Shown here: in pieces, positions 8,964 to 17,540 of the stretch
How positions within the stretch are numbered: the first letter of the stretch is position 1
Layout of the letters: every line of letters begins with the position of its first letter
Assembly: GCA_903904815.1 (NCBI GenBank)
Contig: CAIVDU010000085.1
Coordinates: 27,725 to 91,724 of the forward strand
Source: an uncultured Armatimonadota bacterium
GTDB lineage: Bacteria > Armatimonadota > Fimbriimonadia > Fimbriimonadales > Fimbriimonadaceae
Length of the DNA: 64,000 bases
Direction: 5' to 3'
Notes under the pieces: generated by a model
The model's input: the letters and a program-made list of their open reading frames with translations, nothing else
Databases searched by the model: none
Told to the model about the DNA's origin: nothing
Position numbers and translations under genes: made by a program

Positions 8964-9698
8964 ATGCCGAGGCTCCTTACTGACCAACTTACGAGACTGG
9001 GCCTTCAGGTCGGCGACGTGGTGATGGTCCATTCGTCTTTCAAATCACTTGGAATCAGCGATCCCGAAGATGTCGTAAAGGCCCTACTGGAAGTCCTCGG
9101 ACCTCGAGGGACGCTGATGATGCCCGCTCTGAGCTACGTACAGAAGCCGGCAGAGTTCCATGACAACCGGCTAACACCCGGCTGCGTCGGATACCTTCCC
9201 GAATATTTCCGCACGAGGCCCGGCACCCGAAGGAGCCTGCACCCTACACACTCGGTGTGCGCCGTTGGACAGGATGTCCCAAGGATGCTCAACACTCATT
9301 CAGGTGATAACACGCCATGTGGAAGAAACTCGCCGTTCCGCTTACTGATCGAGCAGAAAGGAAAGATTCTGATGCTCGGATGCGGGCTAAAACCAAACAC
9401 CACAATGCACGCGATTGAAGAGCTCGTTGCCCCGCCCTATCTGTACGGTCCGGAATTGGCATATACGCTCGTCGACGAATCTGGCAAGGTGTTTCAAAAG
9501 TCGTATGTCACTCACGGCTTCGCCGGATATGTTCAGAGGTACGACCGAGTGGCAGAACTTCTTGACGAACCAAATTTACGGATGGGACTGGTCGGAAACG
9601 GCCTAAGTCATCTGATTGATGCGGAGGCACTTTGTCGTTCTAGCGAGCGAAAAATGCGCGACAATCCTTTCTTCTTTGTAGACCTAGAAACGGCCTGA
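8964..9698 (+). CDS. Aminoglycoside N(3)-acetyltransferase family protein
   Basis: Member of the AAC(3)/YokD family, acetyl-CoA-dependent enzymes; some acetylate aminoglycosides, many have unknown substrates. The motifs VMVHSSFKSLG, LMMPALSY, PTHSVCAVG, GRNSPFRLL and MLGCG with the following TMHAIEE are the conserved core. About 244 residues from the ATG chosen here, since the family usually begins with a short helix (RLLTDQLTRLGLQVGD); a GTG 24 bp upstream would add eight residues. It lies in a patch just after the tRNA-Leu repeats, next to a broken sialidase, so it may be a recent arrival. Resistance activity is not proved by sequence. Confidence 0.82.
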   Translation: MPRLLTDQLTRLGLQVGDVVMVHSSFKSLGISDPEDVVKALLEVLGPRGTLMMPALSYVQKPAEFHDNRLTPGCVGYLPEYFRTRPGTRRSLHPTHSVCAVGQDVPRMLNTHSGDNTPCGRNSPFRLLIEQKGKILMLGCGLKPNTTMHAIEELVAPPYLYGPELAYTLVDESGKVFQKSYVTHGFAGYVQRYDRVAELLDEPNLRMGLVGNGLSHLIDAEALCRSSERKMRDNPFFFVDLETA

Positions 9699-9722
9699 TA
9701 CACTGCGAGTATCTTGCCCGCC

Positions 9723-10073
9723 ATGGTTGCTTCCCTACTGCTGGTTCTGTACGCACCAAACCCTATCGACGCAATTCCTGACTTCACCGACGTCTTCAAG
9801 ACCGGTGACGGTGGTTTCCAGAACATCCGGATTCCGTCATTAGTGGTCACCAACCATCGAGTCGTTCTCGCGTTTGCCGAAGGTAGAAAGGGACGAGAAT
9901 CGGACCAAGCACAGAACAAGATTCTCTTACGAAGCAGCTCGGATCTGGGACGAACTTGGGGCCCGGTTCAGGTCATCGCGGATGACGCGGACAACTCACT
10001 CAACAACCCCTGCGCGGTGGTTGACCGGCAAAGAGGAATAAACTGCGGAGACAAGCTTGACGAGAGTGGATGA
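9723..10073 (+). pseudogene. Truncated exo-sialidase (N-terminal fragment)
   Basis: The first 100 residues match the start of bacterial sialidases (GH33, BNR-repeat beta-propeller): after a short hydrophobic leader comes FQNIRIPSLVV (the FRIP box with the catalytic arginine region), VLAFAEGRKG, and the Asp-box-like SSDLGRTWGPVQVI, then NPCAVVDRQRG. The frame then ends after 116 residues, while complete sialidases have more than 350. Nothing resembling the rest of the propeller follows. The gene therefore looks cut by deletion just after residue 103, and it probably has no activity. A TTG 9 bp upstream is an alternative start. Confidence 0.7.
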
Positions 10074-10314
10074 GTACTGGCCGGTTGGAGGTAAAGCCCT
10101 GCTCCTGGTTTGGGCGGGTTGCTTAGCTGCTCGGGTCGGGGTGAAAGAATCTCACAGGCAGAAAGCTCGCTACTGGTCTGTCCAAATCGAGGTAAGCGCT
10201 TTGCTGTTGTTCCTCATTGGACTCGTTCTTTGGCCCATCCACGTTTCTGCCGGGCCAGAGAACAAAAGAACACGTCGTTTGGTCACGAATCCGACTTCCT
10301 ATTCCGATCCCTGA
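10057..10314 (+). CDS. Small putative membrane protein, doubtful
   Basis: An 85-residue frame beginning with TTG inside the tail of the sialidase fragment. It has two hydrophobic stretches (ALLLVWAGCLAARVGV and VSALLLFLIGLVLW) that could span the membrane, and a charged C-terminus. I do not recognise it. It may be a real small membrane protein or merely an open frame created by the rearrangement that cut the sialidase. There is no good ribosome binding site. Confidence 0.3.
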   Translation: MTRVDEYWPVGGKALLLVWAGCLAARVGVKESHRQKARYWSVQIEVSALLLFLIGLVLWPIHVSAGPENKRTRRLVTNPTSYSDP

Positions 10315-10361
10315 AGGTCATAGTTGAACAATGCAGCCAATGGTTGTAGCATGAGGTCCTG

Positions 10362-10763
10362 ATGCAAACACCACCCGACGGCACAGTTGCTTATCCTCGC
10401 CAAAATCCGAACGATGATCGTCTGGTCCTGAAGGAAGTAGCGGTAACCCAAAAGCACATTCTGTATTGCGTTCTGGGGCAGTTTGGAGTTGGCATCTTGA
10501 ACGCCATCGCCGGCGCAGCCCAACTCACCGCCTTGGCATTCCTAGACATTGCTCTGGCTCTGGGCTTACTTGTCTTCATGATCATTTCTGTGATCAAGCT
10601 GACGAAGGCGCTGAACCTATCCGCAGTGATCTACGCGATCCTCATGTTTGTTCCGTGCGTTTCACTCATTGTGTTGCTGATCCTTAACGGAAAGGCAACT
10701 GAGCGCCTCAAGCAAGCCGGAATCAAAGTTGGGCTACTTGGGGCTGACCCGAACTCGATCTAG
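10362..10763 (+). CDS. Conserved small integral membrane protein, function unknown
   Basis: The 133-residue protein has about three membrane helices (HILYCVLGQFGVGILNAIAGA, LALGLLVFMIISVIKL, AVIYAILMFVPCVSLIVLLI). The end NGKATERLKQAGIKVGLLG matches a tail I recall from a widespread family of uncharacterised bacterial membrane proteins, where the same FIPC-LIVLLI-N-KA pattern occurs. A GAGG ribosome site lies shortly before the ATG. Its function is not known and the neighbours give no clue. Confidence 0.7.
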   Translation: MQTPPDGTVAYPRQNPNDDRLVLKEVAVTQKHILYCVLGQFGVGILNAIAGAAQLTALAFLDIALALGLLVFMIISVIKLTKALNLSAVIYAILMFVPCVSLIVLLILNGKATERLKQAGIKVGLLGADPNSI

Positions 10764-10785
10764 TTCCGAGCAAACATGAATATGG

Positions 10786-10813
10786 CGCTCACTGTCATGA
10801 ATGATAGTGGGCG
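10786..10813 (+). terminator. Imperfect hairpin after the small membrane protein
   Basis: The segment folds as CGC-CACT-TCAT over ATGA-AGTG-GCG with single mismatches and a two-base loop. It lies 22 bp after the stop codon and between two convergent genes. There is no T-run, so terminator activity is only possible. Confidence 0.3.
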
Positions 10814-10867
10814 TCCCTGGAATTGGCCCTGATCGTCAGTTGCTGGCTGCGGACTGCATGCTCTAGA

Positions 10868-12517
10868 TCAGAACCGATAGGTGTACTGCATGGCAACCAA
10901 GCCGCCCTTGGCATTCGGTTGATTGAGACCAGGAAAAGCTTCGAATGTATTGTTAGAATTCCCGCTGTTGTAGTCGCTTAACTCGAAAAGAACCGAGAGC
11001 CGAGACCGATCACCCCACTCGTAAAAATACGACACGTCATACCAGTGAGCCACCGGAGACGTCGCGGGATACCCGAAAGATGGCTGGCCGGCAAGCGAAT
11101 ACGTCGCCGTGTCTGCGCCCACTCCAAGTCCGGACTTCGCGCCGGGAGCGAGCTGAACTCCGACTCGGTAGTGGGTGAGAGTGTCGGCGGAGGAGAGACC
11201 CGCCTTGCTCTCAAAATCTCCTTGATAGTAACTAATCAACTGCCCATCCCCAGTGCCGTTTTGGGTGTCTGCAGTTGTAACAAGCGTCAAGAACCGAGTC
11301 GGCGAGTAGCTCAGGCTTGTGTAGGACCCCTTGATCCCGACCGGGTTCCACCAGTCCCCAATTCGTCCCCAATCACCAGGTGCTCCGAATTGTGCGTCGA
11401 TCTGGCGGAAGCCGATGGTTCCTTTGACCGGCCCCAAGTTTGCGTCGGCTTCAGCGTATGCGGCGACGTTATCCTTGCTGTTGATCGATGCAGATTGTCT
11501 GAAGAGGTCCGATTTGGCGTAAGCCATGCGTACCGGAAAACCCAATACCGTCCCGTTCACTTGGAGGCCATAAACTTGCTGACTGTCTGCCAGCGTTGGA
11601 GTCACTAATGGGTCAGTTGTAGAAGTCGGAAAGCTACTTGCTCCAAGCTTTAAATATGTGAGTTGGGCCGTCCCAAACCTTGGGATGTCTGATTTCCAGT
11701 CAAGACCAACAATATTGTGAACCTGGAAGAGCGCCGATCCCGACAGCCCCTGCGGACGTCCTGACGTGAAGCCGGCTGTTGAGAACATCGCTCCTGCGGA
11801 ACTTACCAACGGCTGGACGGGTCCGAATCCAAAGACTGAACCACTCATATTAGATGTGGCCGCTACCAATGTCGCCTTTCCAAACTTGCCCGTCGCGTAG
11901 AAACGCGCACCATCGAGATAGTAAGCACCATTGTTCCAACGCTCGTTAACGAAATACGGGGCCACATTGGTTCGCTGTAGGAACAGGGGCCCGAATCGTT
12001 CTCCAAACCGGCCGAGTTCCATGCCGATTTCCGTGCCGTGAGCTGTCTTCGATGTGATCATCGAAAGGTCTTGTAAGTAGCCGCTGAAAGAGGAGGATAC
12101 AAAGGGCGTCCCCGGCTGAGGAGTCGACTGGCTTCCGAATCCGGCGTATGGCGCGGTAGGAGTGCCAATCGTATTTCCGATGATGAACTCGCCGTGATAG
12201 CGAGGTCCACGTGTCGCCTTCGAAGTAAATTGGAAACTGAGTTCGTCCATCGACGTCGTGTCTCCGGCAAATGACAGCGGACTCAGGGTCGAGCGAGAAA
12301 TTCCCGTAGGACGCCCGTCAATCGTAAGGCCGTATTGGTGGTCCATACCAAACCCTGAGAGCGTCAGCACATCGAGCCGACCAGATATATCGAACAAAGT
12401 CGGCATCGTCGTTGAAGCAGGCTTCGAACTCTGAAGTCCAGGGTGATTGGAGCCGGCAAGATGCTCCGCAGCCAAGGACCGGGAAACGACACTCGCGAAT
12501 ATTGGAAACACGATCAT
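10868..12517 (-). CDS. Predicted outer-membrane beta-barrel protein (porin-like)
   Basis: The 549-residue protein begins with a hydrophobic leader (IVFPIFASVVSRSLAA) and then shows many alternating amphipathic strands rich in Gly, Ser, Thr and aromatic residues. It ends MQYTYRF; a terminal phenylalanine is a hallmark of barrels inserted by the Bam machinery. Strands such as VPVRMAYAKSDLF-like GFPVRMAYAKSDL and LSVLFELSDYN fit barrel geometry. I cannot name a family; it may be a porin or a channel for sugars. Its presence supports a diderm cell. It converges with the upstream membrane gene. Confidence 0.72.
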   Translation of the reverse strand: MIVFPIFASVVSRSLAAEHLAGSNHPGLQSSKPASTTMPTLFDISGRLDVLTLSGFGMDHQYGLTIDGRPTGISRSTLSPLSFAGDTTSMDELSFQFTSKATRGPRYHGEFIIGNTIGTPTAPYAGFGSQSTPQPGTPFVSSSFSGYLQDLSMITSKTAHGTEIGMELGRFGERFGPLFLQRTNVAPYFVNERWNNGAYYLDGARFYATGKFGKATLVAATSNMSGSVFGFGPVQPLVSSAGAMFSTAGFTSGRPQGLSGSALFQVHNIVGLDWKSDIPRFGTAQLTYLKLGASSFPTSTTDPLVTPTLADSQQVYGLQVNGTVLGFPVRMAYAKSDLFRQSASINSKDNVAAYAEADANLGPVKGTIGFRQIDAQFGAPGDWGRIGDWWNPVGIKGSYTSLSYSPTRFLTLVTTADTQNGTGDGQLISYYQGDFESKAGLSSADTLTHYRVGVQLAPGAKSGLGVGADTATYSLAGQPSFGYPATSPVAHWYDVSYFYEWGDRSRLSVLFELSDYNSGNSNNTFEAFPGLNQPNAKGGLVAMQYTYRF

Positions 12518-12616
12518 AGGTTTGCTCTTATAGACAACGCGTCAGTTGTAAATATGCCCCGCAATCCTACACGTCGAGTCCATATTTGACAAGTGCTCGG
12601 AAGAGGAGTTTGTCAA

Positions 12617-13138
12617 CTAGAACCTCATCCGTTCGCCCTTACAAATCGCCTTTCCGCTGCCAGGTATTGGCTTACCGTGCTCGTCCCTAAGGACGAAAGT
12701 GATCGTGGAAGTATAGGAATCGCCATCCGCCGACAGCTTGACCCGTTCTTTCAGCACGCCAATCCCGCCCGGGGTCCAACCTCCACCGCCCACGACATCT
12801 TCAAACTTCGTGGGCGGCTTTGTATTGAAGTATTCGTATCGCAATTCGAAATCGTGGCGGCCAATCTTGCGCCAAATGCCATACGCGGGGGTGACCGGCG
12901 GGTTCTCATCATAGTTCGCCGACTCAGTCAGGGTCCCTCCCTCGTTGAAAGCGATGAGAAACTTCAGATCCTTCACCGCCGCGTAAGGACCGTCAACAAA
13001 CTGAACACTCGCTCTCCAAGTCCCTTGGAGTGAATGAGACTTCCCTTTCGATTGATGATCATTGACCGAAGCATGTGCAACGGTGACACCGAGAGCCGAA
13101 GCGAGAGCCATACCGAAAAATCCAGTCTTGAGGAACAT
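12617..13138 (-). CDS. Secreted protein of unknown function
   Basis: 173 residues with a clear signal peptide (GFFGMALASALGVTVAHA, cleavage near residue 24). The mature part starts with LQGTWRASV and has GGTLTESANY, AYGIWRKIGRHDFELRYEYF and SYTSTITFVL, a strand pattern seen in small lipocalin- or avidin-like barrels of 130-150 residues found next to regulators in many bacteria. Two cysteine positions are not conserved (only one near the C-terminus). No partner is suggested by the neighbours. The fold suggestion is inference. Confidence 0.68.
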   Translation of the reverse strand: MFLKTGFFGMALASALGVTVAHASVNDHQSKGKSHSLQGTWRASVQFVDGPYAAVKDLKFLIAFNEGGTLTESANYDENPPVTPAYGIWRKIGRHDFELRYEYFNTKPPTKFEDVVGGGGWTPGGIGVLKERVKLSADGDSYTSTITFVLRDEHGKPIPGSGKAICKGERMRF

Positions 13139-13229
13139 GTGCGCATTCTAACTAAATTGAAACATTTTCAATAGCGCTCAGCCAAGAGCAACCTAGTGGC
13201 CCAGCGATCTAGAATCTGGCGATCCACTC

Positions 13230-14618
13230 ATGAAACAACTCCGAAAGATTGAAGTCAGCGACCAGAATCCCCACCTTCTCGCTACGGATGATGGCAAGCC
13301 GTTTCTCGTACTTGGCGACACGGCATGGGAGCTGTTTCACCGCCTCGATCTTGCCGAAATTGAACGCTATTTTCAGGTTCGTGCCCACCAGGGATTCAAC
13401 TTCGTTTGGGCAAATCTCCTCCCCGAATTCGATGGACTTCGGGTCCCGAATCGACAGGGAGATTTGCCACTTCACGATGCCAACCCTGCCCTTCCCAATG
13501 AGCAATATTTCGCATTTGTGGATGAGGTCCTAGATCTCGCGGCCAGCTATGACATTTACGTCGGGCTTCTCCCGGCGTGGGGAGACAAATTGACCGCGCC
13601 CTGGGGCGCAGGTCCGCGGATATTCGGGCTCGATAACTTAGACGTTGCCGAGGAGTACGCTCGGTGGCTCGGCAACCGCTATGCCGACCGCACCAACATC
13701 ATGTGGGTTTTGGGCGGAGATCGGCCTGCGAAAGTGTTTGGCGATCCAGACCAGTTTCCGATGAAAAACGCACTCGAAGCCGGGCTGCCGGCCGACATTG
13801 ACTGGACCCCAATCTGGCGCGCAATGGCCAGAGGGTTAAAGAGTGGTGGGGCAAATCAACCGGTCACTTACCACCCCCAAGGGGGAACCGTGTCGTCGTC
13901 TCAGTTCCTTCATGAAGAACCATGGCTGGACATCAATGCCATCCAGTCTGGCCACGGCGGCGGCCACGACGTCCCCATTTGGGATTCGATCTCCCGGGAC
14001 TATCACATGTCGCCCCCAAAGCCAACCCTTGATGCGGAGCCGAACTACGAAGACAGCCCCGTCAGCCCCTGGCCAACCTGGGATCCCGCCACCGGGTTCT
14101 TCGATGATTTGGACGTGAGGAAACAGATCTATCGATCGATTTTCGCCGGGGGTTGTGGAGTGATCTACGGAAATCACTGCGTTTGGCAATTTGCCAGCGA
14201 TCTCTACGACCCCGTTCTGGAAGTGCTATTCGACTGGAGGACCGCTTTGCACCGACCCGGAGCCGAGAGCCTTCGTTACCTAGCATCCCTCTTAGGCAAA
14301 CTCGATCTCCTCAAATCGACGCCCGATCAATCGCGAATTGTCGGGGACCCTGGGACAGGCTCTGCCCGTGCCCAGGCCATTCGCACTGAGGACGTCACGC
14401 TGGTCTACATTCCGGACGGACGAGCCATCGAGATCGATCTCGATTGGGCAGGTGCCGAGCCGGTCATCATGCAGGAGTTCGATCCCAGCAACGGCTCTTC
14501 AGCGGATTTGCCCAAGCCAATTAAGGGGCAAGCATCCGTCACAGTCGCCGCGTACGCGGCACGCCGAGACCGCGTCGTAGTGATCCAAAAACGTACATCG
14601 GTAGCCCAATTGCTGTGA
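13230..14618 (+). CDS. DUF4038 glycoside hydrolase, GH140 (apiosidase-like)
   Basis: The 462-residue protein matches the DUF4038 TIM-barrel family, which includes GH140 endo-apiosidases acting on the pectin side chain rhamnogalacturonan II. Typical blocks are FLVLGDTAWELFHRLD near the N-terminus, HQGFNFVWANLLPE, YVGLLPAWGDK, NIMWVLGGDRP, GHGGGHDVPIW, DAEPNYED and GGCGVIYGNHCVWQF. The last 90 residues look like the putative collagen-binding barrel-like domain that often follows DUF4038. No signal peptide is visible, so the enzyme is probably cytoplasmic. With GH127 nearby it points to plant-glycan use. Confidence 0.88.
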   Translation: MKQLRKIEVSDQNPHLLATDDGKPFLVLGDTAWELFHRLDLAEIERYFQVRAHQGFNFVWANLLPEFDGLRVPNRQGDLPLHDANPALPNEQYFAFVDEVLDLAASYDIYVGLLPAWGDKLTAPWGAGPRIFGLDNLDVAEEYARWLGNRYADRTNIMWVLGGDRPAKVFGDPDQFPMKNALEAGLPADIDWTPIWRAMARGLKSGGANQPVTYHPQGGTVSSSQFLHEEPWLDINAIQSGHGGGHDVPIWDSISRDYHMSPPKPTLDAEPNYEDSPVSPWPTWDPATGFFDDLDVRKQIYRSIFAGGCGVIYGNHCVWQFASDLYDPVLEVLFDWRTALHRPGAESLRYLASLLGKLDLLKSTPDQSRIVGDPGTGSARAQAIRTEDVTLVYIPDGRAIEIDLDWAGAEPVIMQEFDPSNGSSADLPKPIKGQASVTVAAYAARRDRVVVIQKRTSVAQLL

Positions 14619-14735
14619 CTTTCCGGTTCATCTTAAAGAACTTGGCAAGAAGTGTCGATTCGAGTTGTTCGAGTTCGACTATGTTCTAGGTAGGGCTAGA
14701 AGCCACATCGGAGGCCCTACTAGAGAGGAGATAAC

Positions 14736-15074
14736 ATGAAATTCTTGTGTTTGGGATATCTCGACGTGACGTCATTTGACGCAGAGTCTGAAGAAGTGAA
14801 GGCGGAAGTGCTCAAGAAGTGCTTCGCTCAATGCGTCCCGTTTAGAGCTACGGGCAAGGTCGTCGAAGAGGAGGCGTTGCAGGGTATTCGCACGTCGAAA
14901 TCGATCCGGGCAGTTAACGGCGTCCCGACGGTCACCGATGGACCCTTTACCGAGACGAAAGAGCAACTGGGCAGCTACTTTATCGTCGACGCGCCCGATA
15001 TCGACGACGCAGTTCGCGTAGCTTCGCTCCATCCTGCCGCCCTTTTCGGCGAACACTACGGCTTCGGAATCTAG
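14736..15074 (+). CDS. YCII-related (DGPF domain) protein
   Basis: A 112-residue YCII/DGPF protein. The motif VTDGPFTETKEQLGSYFIVDAPDIDDAVRVASLHP is the diagnostic block of the family, given here in pieces: TDGPFTETKE, then LGSYFIVDA, then AVRVASLHP. Members are ferredoxin-like dimers, often found beside ECF sigma factors or DinB proteins; their role is unknown. An AGAGGAG ribosome site is well placed, and a 7-bp hairpin (GTAGGGC/GCCCTAC) lies in the 45 bp before the gene. A DinB-like gene follows 56 bp later. Confidence 0.88.
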   Translation: MKFLCLGYLDVTSFDAESEEVKAEVLKKCFAQCVPFRATGKVVEEEALQGIRTSKSIRAVNGVPTVTDGPFTETKEQLGSYFIVDAPDIDDAVRVASLHPAALFGEHYGFGI

Positions 15075-15130
15075 GTACGACCGATCCAGTAGGATCAATC
15101 CACGATCAGCACAGCTATCAAACCAAAGCT

Positions 15131-15592
15131 ATGGAAATCAAGACAACCACGCTAAACGCATTCATAGGTGCTTGCGGCATGTTCGCCAAAGACCTGGAAG
15201 CACTTCCAGAGGAAGCGTTCACGAAGTGCTTCGGATCGAAGGTTCGGACTGTGGCGGACATCGTTCACGAAGTTAATCTCGTCAATGACCATGTCGGCAT
15301 GGTTATGCGTGGTGAGAAACCCTTCGAATGGCCGGAAGGCGACTGGATAAGGGCCCCCGTGGAATTCAACACGAAAACCGTCATCATAAAGGCATTCCAA
15401 GACTCCTCCAACCGGATCATCGAAACCATCAACTCCATGACAGAAGCGGATCTGGAAGGCACTGTCCAGACCGAGCACGGTGAAAGAACCCGGTTCGAAC
15501 GGTGCCGCTTTATGACCCTGCACATCTGGTACCACAGCGGACAACTTAACTTCGTCCAAACCCTCCTGGGTGACGATGGCTGGCATTGGTAG
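15131..15592 (+). CDS. DinB-superfamily protein
   Basis: 153 residues forming the four-helix DinB/YfiT fold, usually metal-dependent enzymes or thiol transferases. Potential metal ligands are the histidine in DIVHEVNLVNDH and the pair in LHIWYHSGQLNFVQTLLGD, which matches the family pattern H-x3-H near the C-terminus. It probably shares a transcript with the preceding YCII gene. The substrate is unknown. Confidence 0.82.
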   Translation: MEIKTTTLNAFIGACGMFAKDLEALPEEAFTKCFGSKVRTVADIVHEVNLVNDHVGMVMRGEKPFEWPEGDWIRAPVEFNTKTVIIKAFQDSSNRIIETINSMTEADLEGTVQTEHGERTRFERCRFMTLHIWYHSGQLNFVQTLLGDDGWHW

Positions 15593-15678
15593 ATCGCGAA
15601 TAGTTACAATTTCTTAACATTCAAGAACACGTATTTTTATCCGTTTTGCCAGCTTGCAATTCTACTGAGGATGTTGTT

Positions 15679-16722
15679 ATGCAAAAGCTGGCAAAGCTCT
15701 CGTACCTCTCGCTCGCCGTAGTCGCGAGCCTTTCCCTTTCCGGCTGTGGAGGAGGATCTGCAGCGTCGGCCACTGCAAGCGCGAGCAAATACCTCGGCAC
15801 CCAAGCTCCCGGAGACGTTTGGTCATGGCAGCTGAACGACACCACGTTCTCCGCGTCCAACAACACTCTGGGTACTCACTATTCAGGCGCTAAGTCACTT
15901 TTGTCGACCGGCTTCCTCAAACTCACCGTAACCGCCACCGATGACACCGGACTCACGACGGGTTCCTCGGCCTACGCTCTGGAGTTTCCAGGAACCGCGC
16001 TGATGATCAAACCAGCTGGTTCGGACACTAAGGCCCCGATCGTAGCTGGAAGTCTGGGCACCAATCCATCCGGACCTCAAGTCAGCTTCAACTTCGTGAC
16101 CGTTCCCAGCTCGACGTTTGATTCGGTGAACGACCAAGCCTACGGGCATGTGACCTTCACCGTCACCGGAAATGCCTATGACGGCACATCCCACCGATGG
16201 GCGATCGATGGAACCGCCCTTTCGGACGGCCCTAGCAACTTCACCGGCGCGAACGGCCTGATGACCGACACCGATAACAACGCCACCGGAGCAATGACTC
16301 CATCTGGAGTGTGCGTTCTGGACTACGGTCCCGGCGCAGGTGGCGTCATCGGCGTCAAGCAGCCAAGCGCCAACGTAGACTGGAGCGACTTCAGCTCTAA
16401 GAGCTTCCGTGGATTCTTGATCAACAGTGGCAAGACTCAATGCGTCGCCGTCACGCCAAACGGAGACGGCACTCTCCATGGTGATGGCTACGCCATGGGA
16501 ACGGGAGTCGAGACGGGAACATTTGACGGCGGCGGCGGCGTGACCATCAGCTTCCAGTCGCAACCTAATCCCGGAATCGTGAAAATCGGAGTTGCCCCTT
16601 CTGGCGGCGGATCCCCAGAGATCATCGCGGCCGCGATCAACCAGGTCAACGGCAAATACATGCTGTTCGGATTTGGTTACGGCAGCGGTAAGGGATACAA
16701 CGTCATCCTGGTTCAGCAGTAG
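15679..16722 (+). CDS. Secreted lipoprotein of unknown function
   Basis: 347 residues starting at the ATG with a GAGG ribosome site; a TTG 33 bp upstream is in frame but unlikely. The signal peptide ends in a lipobox LSLSGC, so the cysteine would be lipidated. The mature protein is rich in Gly, Ser, Thr and Asn with many short beta-strand repeats, and lacks recognisable motifs. It is followed by a strong hairpin, so it is likely a monocistronic unit. Function unknown. Confidence 0.75.
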   Translation: MQKLAKLSYLSLAVVASLSLSGCGGGSAASATASASKYLGTQAPGDVWSWQLNDTTFSASNNTLGTHYSGAKSLLSTGFLKLTVTATDDTGLTTGSSAYALEFPGTALMIKPAGSDTKAPIVAGSLGTNPSGPQVSFNFVTVPSSTFDSVNDQAYGHVTFTVTGNAYDGTSHRWAIDGTALSDGPSNFTGANGLMTDTDNNATGAMTPSGVCVLDYGPGAGGVIGVKQPSANVDWSDFSSKSFRGFLINSGKTQCVAVTPNGDGTLHGDGYAMGTGVETGTFDGGGGVTISFQSQPNPGIVKIGVAPSGGGSPEIIAAAINQVNGKYMLFGFGYGSGKGYNVILVQQ

Positions 16723-16747
16723 CCGAATAAGCACTTCAACGAGTCAA

Positions 16748-16781
16748 AGCGGTTTCCTCCCACTCGTGGAAGGAAACCGCT
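16748..16781 (+). terminator. Strong intrinsic terminator-like hairpin
   Basis: AGCGGTTTCCT pairs with AGGAAACCGCT, and CCAC/GTGG closes a TC loop, with only two unpaired bases in the stem. The tail CATTGTTTGC is modestly T-rich. It lies 25 bp after the lipoprotein stop. Confidence 0.7.
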
Positions 16782-16838
16782 CATTGTTTGCAATTCATTG
16801 GCGAAGATGATGGAAATGCTGCGTAGACTCACGATGAC

Positions 16839-17474
16839 ATGCGTGTAACCATCTTGGGAGCTACCGGCGGGACGGGACAGATTCTAGTTAACAAGGCCTT
16901 GGTGAAAGGCTACGAGGTCACTGTCCTGGCCCGGGACCCCTCCAAGGTATCGCCCAGGACCAACTTGACGATCGAAAAGGGCGACTCCCTTAACCGGGCC
17001 GATGTCAAACGTGCGGTTACCGGAAGCAAAGTCGTGCTCACCGCACTCGGCGGTCGAGATCTCAAAGCGAGCACGCTGCTGGAAGAATCGGCGAAAAACA
17101 TTGTCAGTGCCATGGAAGAACTCGGAGTAAAGCGCCTCATCGTGCTTGGCGCCTCCGGCGCGTTGCACGATTCGATGAAGCATCAGACATCTGGCCGAAA
17201 GCTCTTCTTCTGGATTATCCGAAATACTCTTCTCAAACACCCCATGCGGGATTCTGGAAATCAAGAGCGGATCGTAGAAGCAAGTACCCTCGACTACACC
17301 ATCGTTCATCCACCTAGACTCATCGACGCGCCAGAAGTCGGGTCTTATCGCGTGGCCTTGGACGGTTTGCCTGCCGCCGGTCGCCAAATCTCAAGAGCGG
17401 ATGTAGCCGAATTCATGATCTGCCAGGTCGAATCGAACGAGTTCGTCCGTCAGGGACCATACTTGTCGCTCTGA
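16839..17474 (+). CDS. NAD(P)-binding SDR-like protein (NmrA/YwnB type)
   Basis: The 211-residue protein begins with the Rossmann fingerprint TILGATGGTGQ at residues 3-13 and has the matching VTVLARDPSKV for NADP-type binding. SKVVLTALGGRDL and LIVLGASGALHD follow the pattern of atypical short-chain dehydrogenases such as YwnB or NAD(P)H-binding flavin-reductase-like proteins. The classical catalytic Tyr-x3-Lys is not visible. No ribosome site is seen before the ATG, but TAGACT lies 9 nt upstream, suggesting a leaderless mRNA. Confidence 0.84.
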   Translation: MRVTILGATGGTGQILVNKALVKGYEVTVLARDPSKVSPRTNLTIEKGDSLNRADVKRAVTGSKVVLTALGGRDLKASTLLEESAKNIVSAMEELGVKRLIVLGASGALHDSMKHQTSGRKLFFWIIRNTLLKHPMRDSGNQERIVEASTLDYTIVHPPRLIDAPEVGSYRVALDGLPAAGRQISRADVAEFMICQVESNEFVRQGPYLSL

Positions 17475-17540
17475 CCCGTGGTTCCACTCAGGCCGGCCCC
17501 GTAGCTCCATGGTTCAACAAGGAGTCGGTATTCTCTCTTC

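Noticed and set aside
12593..13033. Open frame of 146 codons on the plus strand
   Set aside because: It is antisense to a secreted protein gene that has a clear signal peptide, so it was taken as a shadow.
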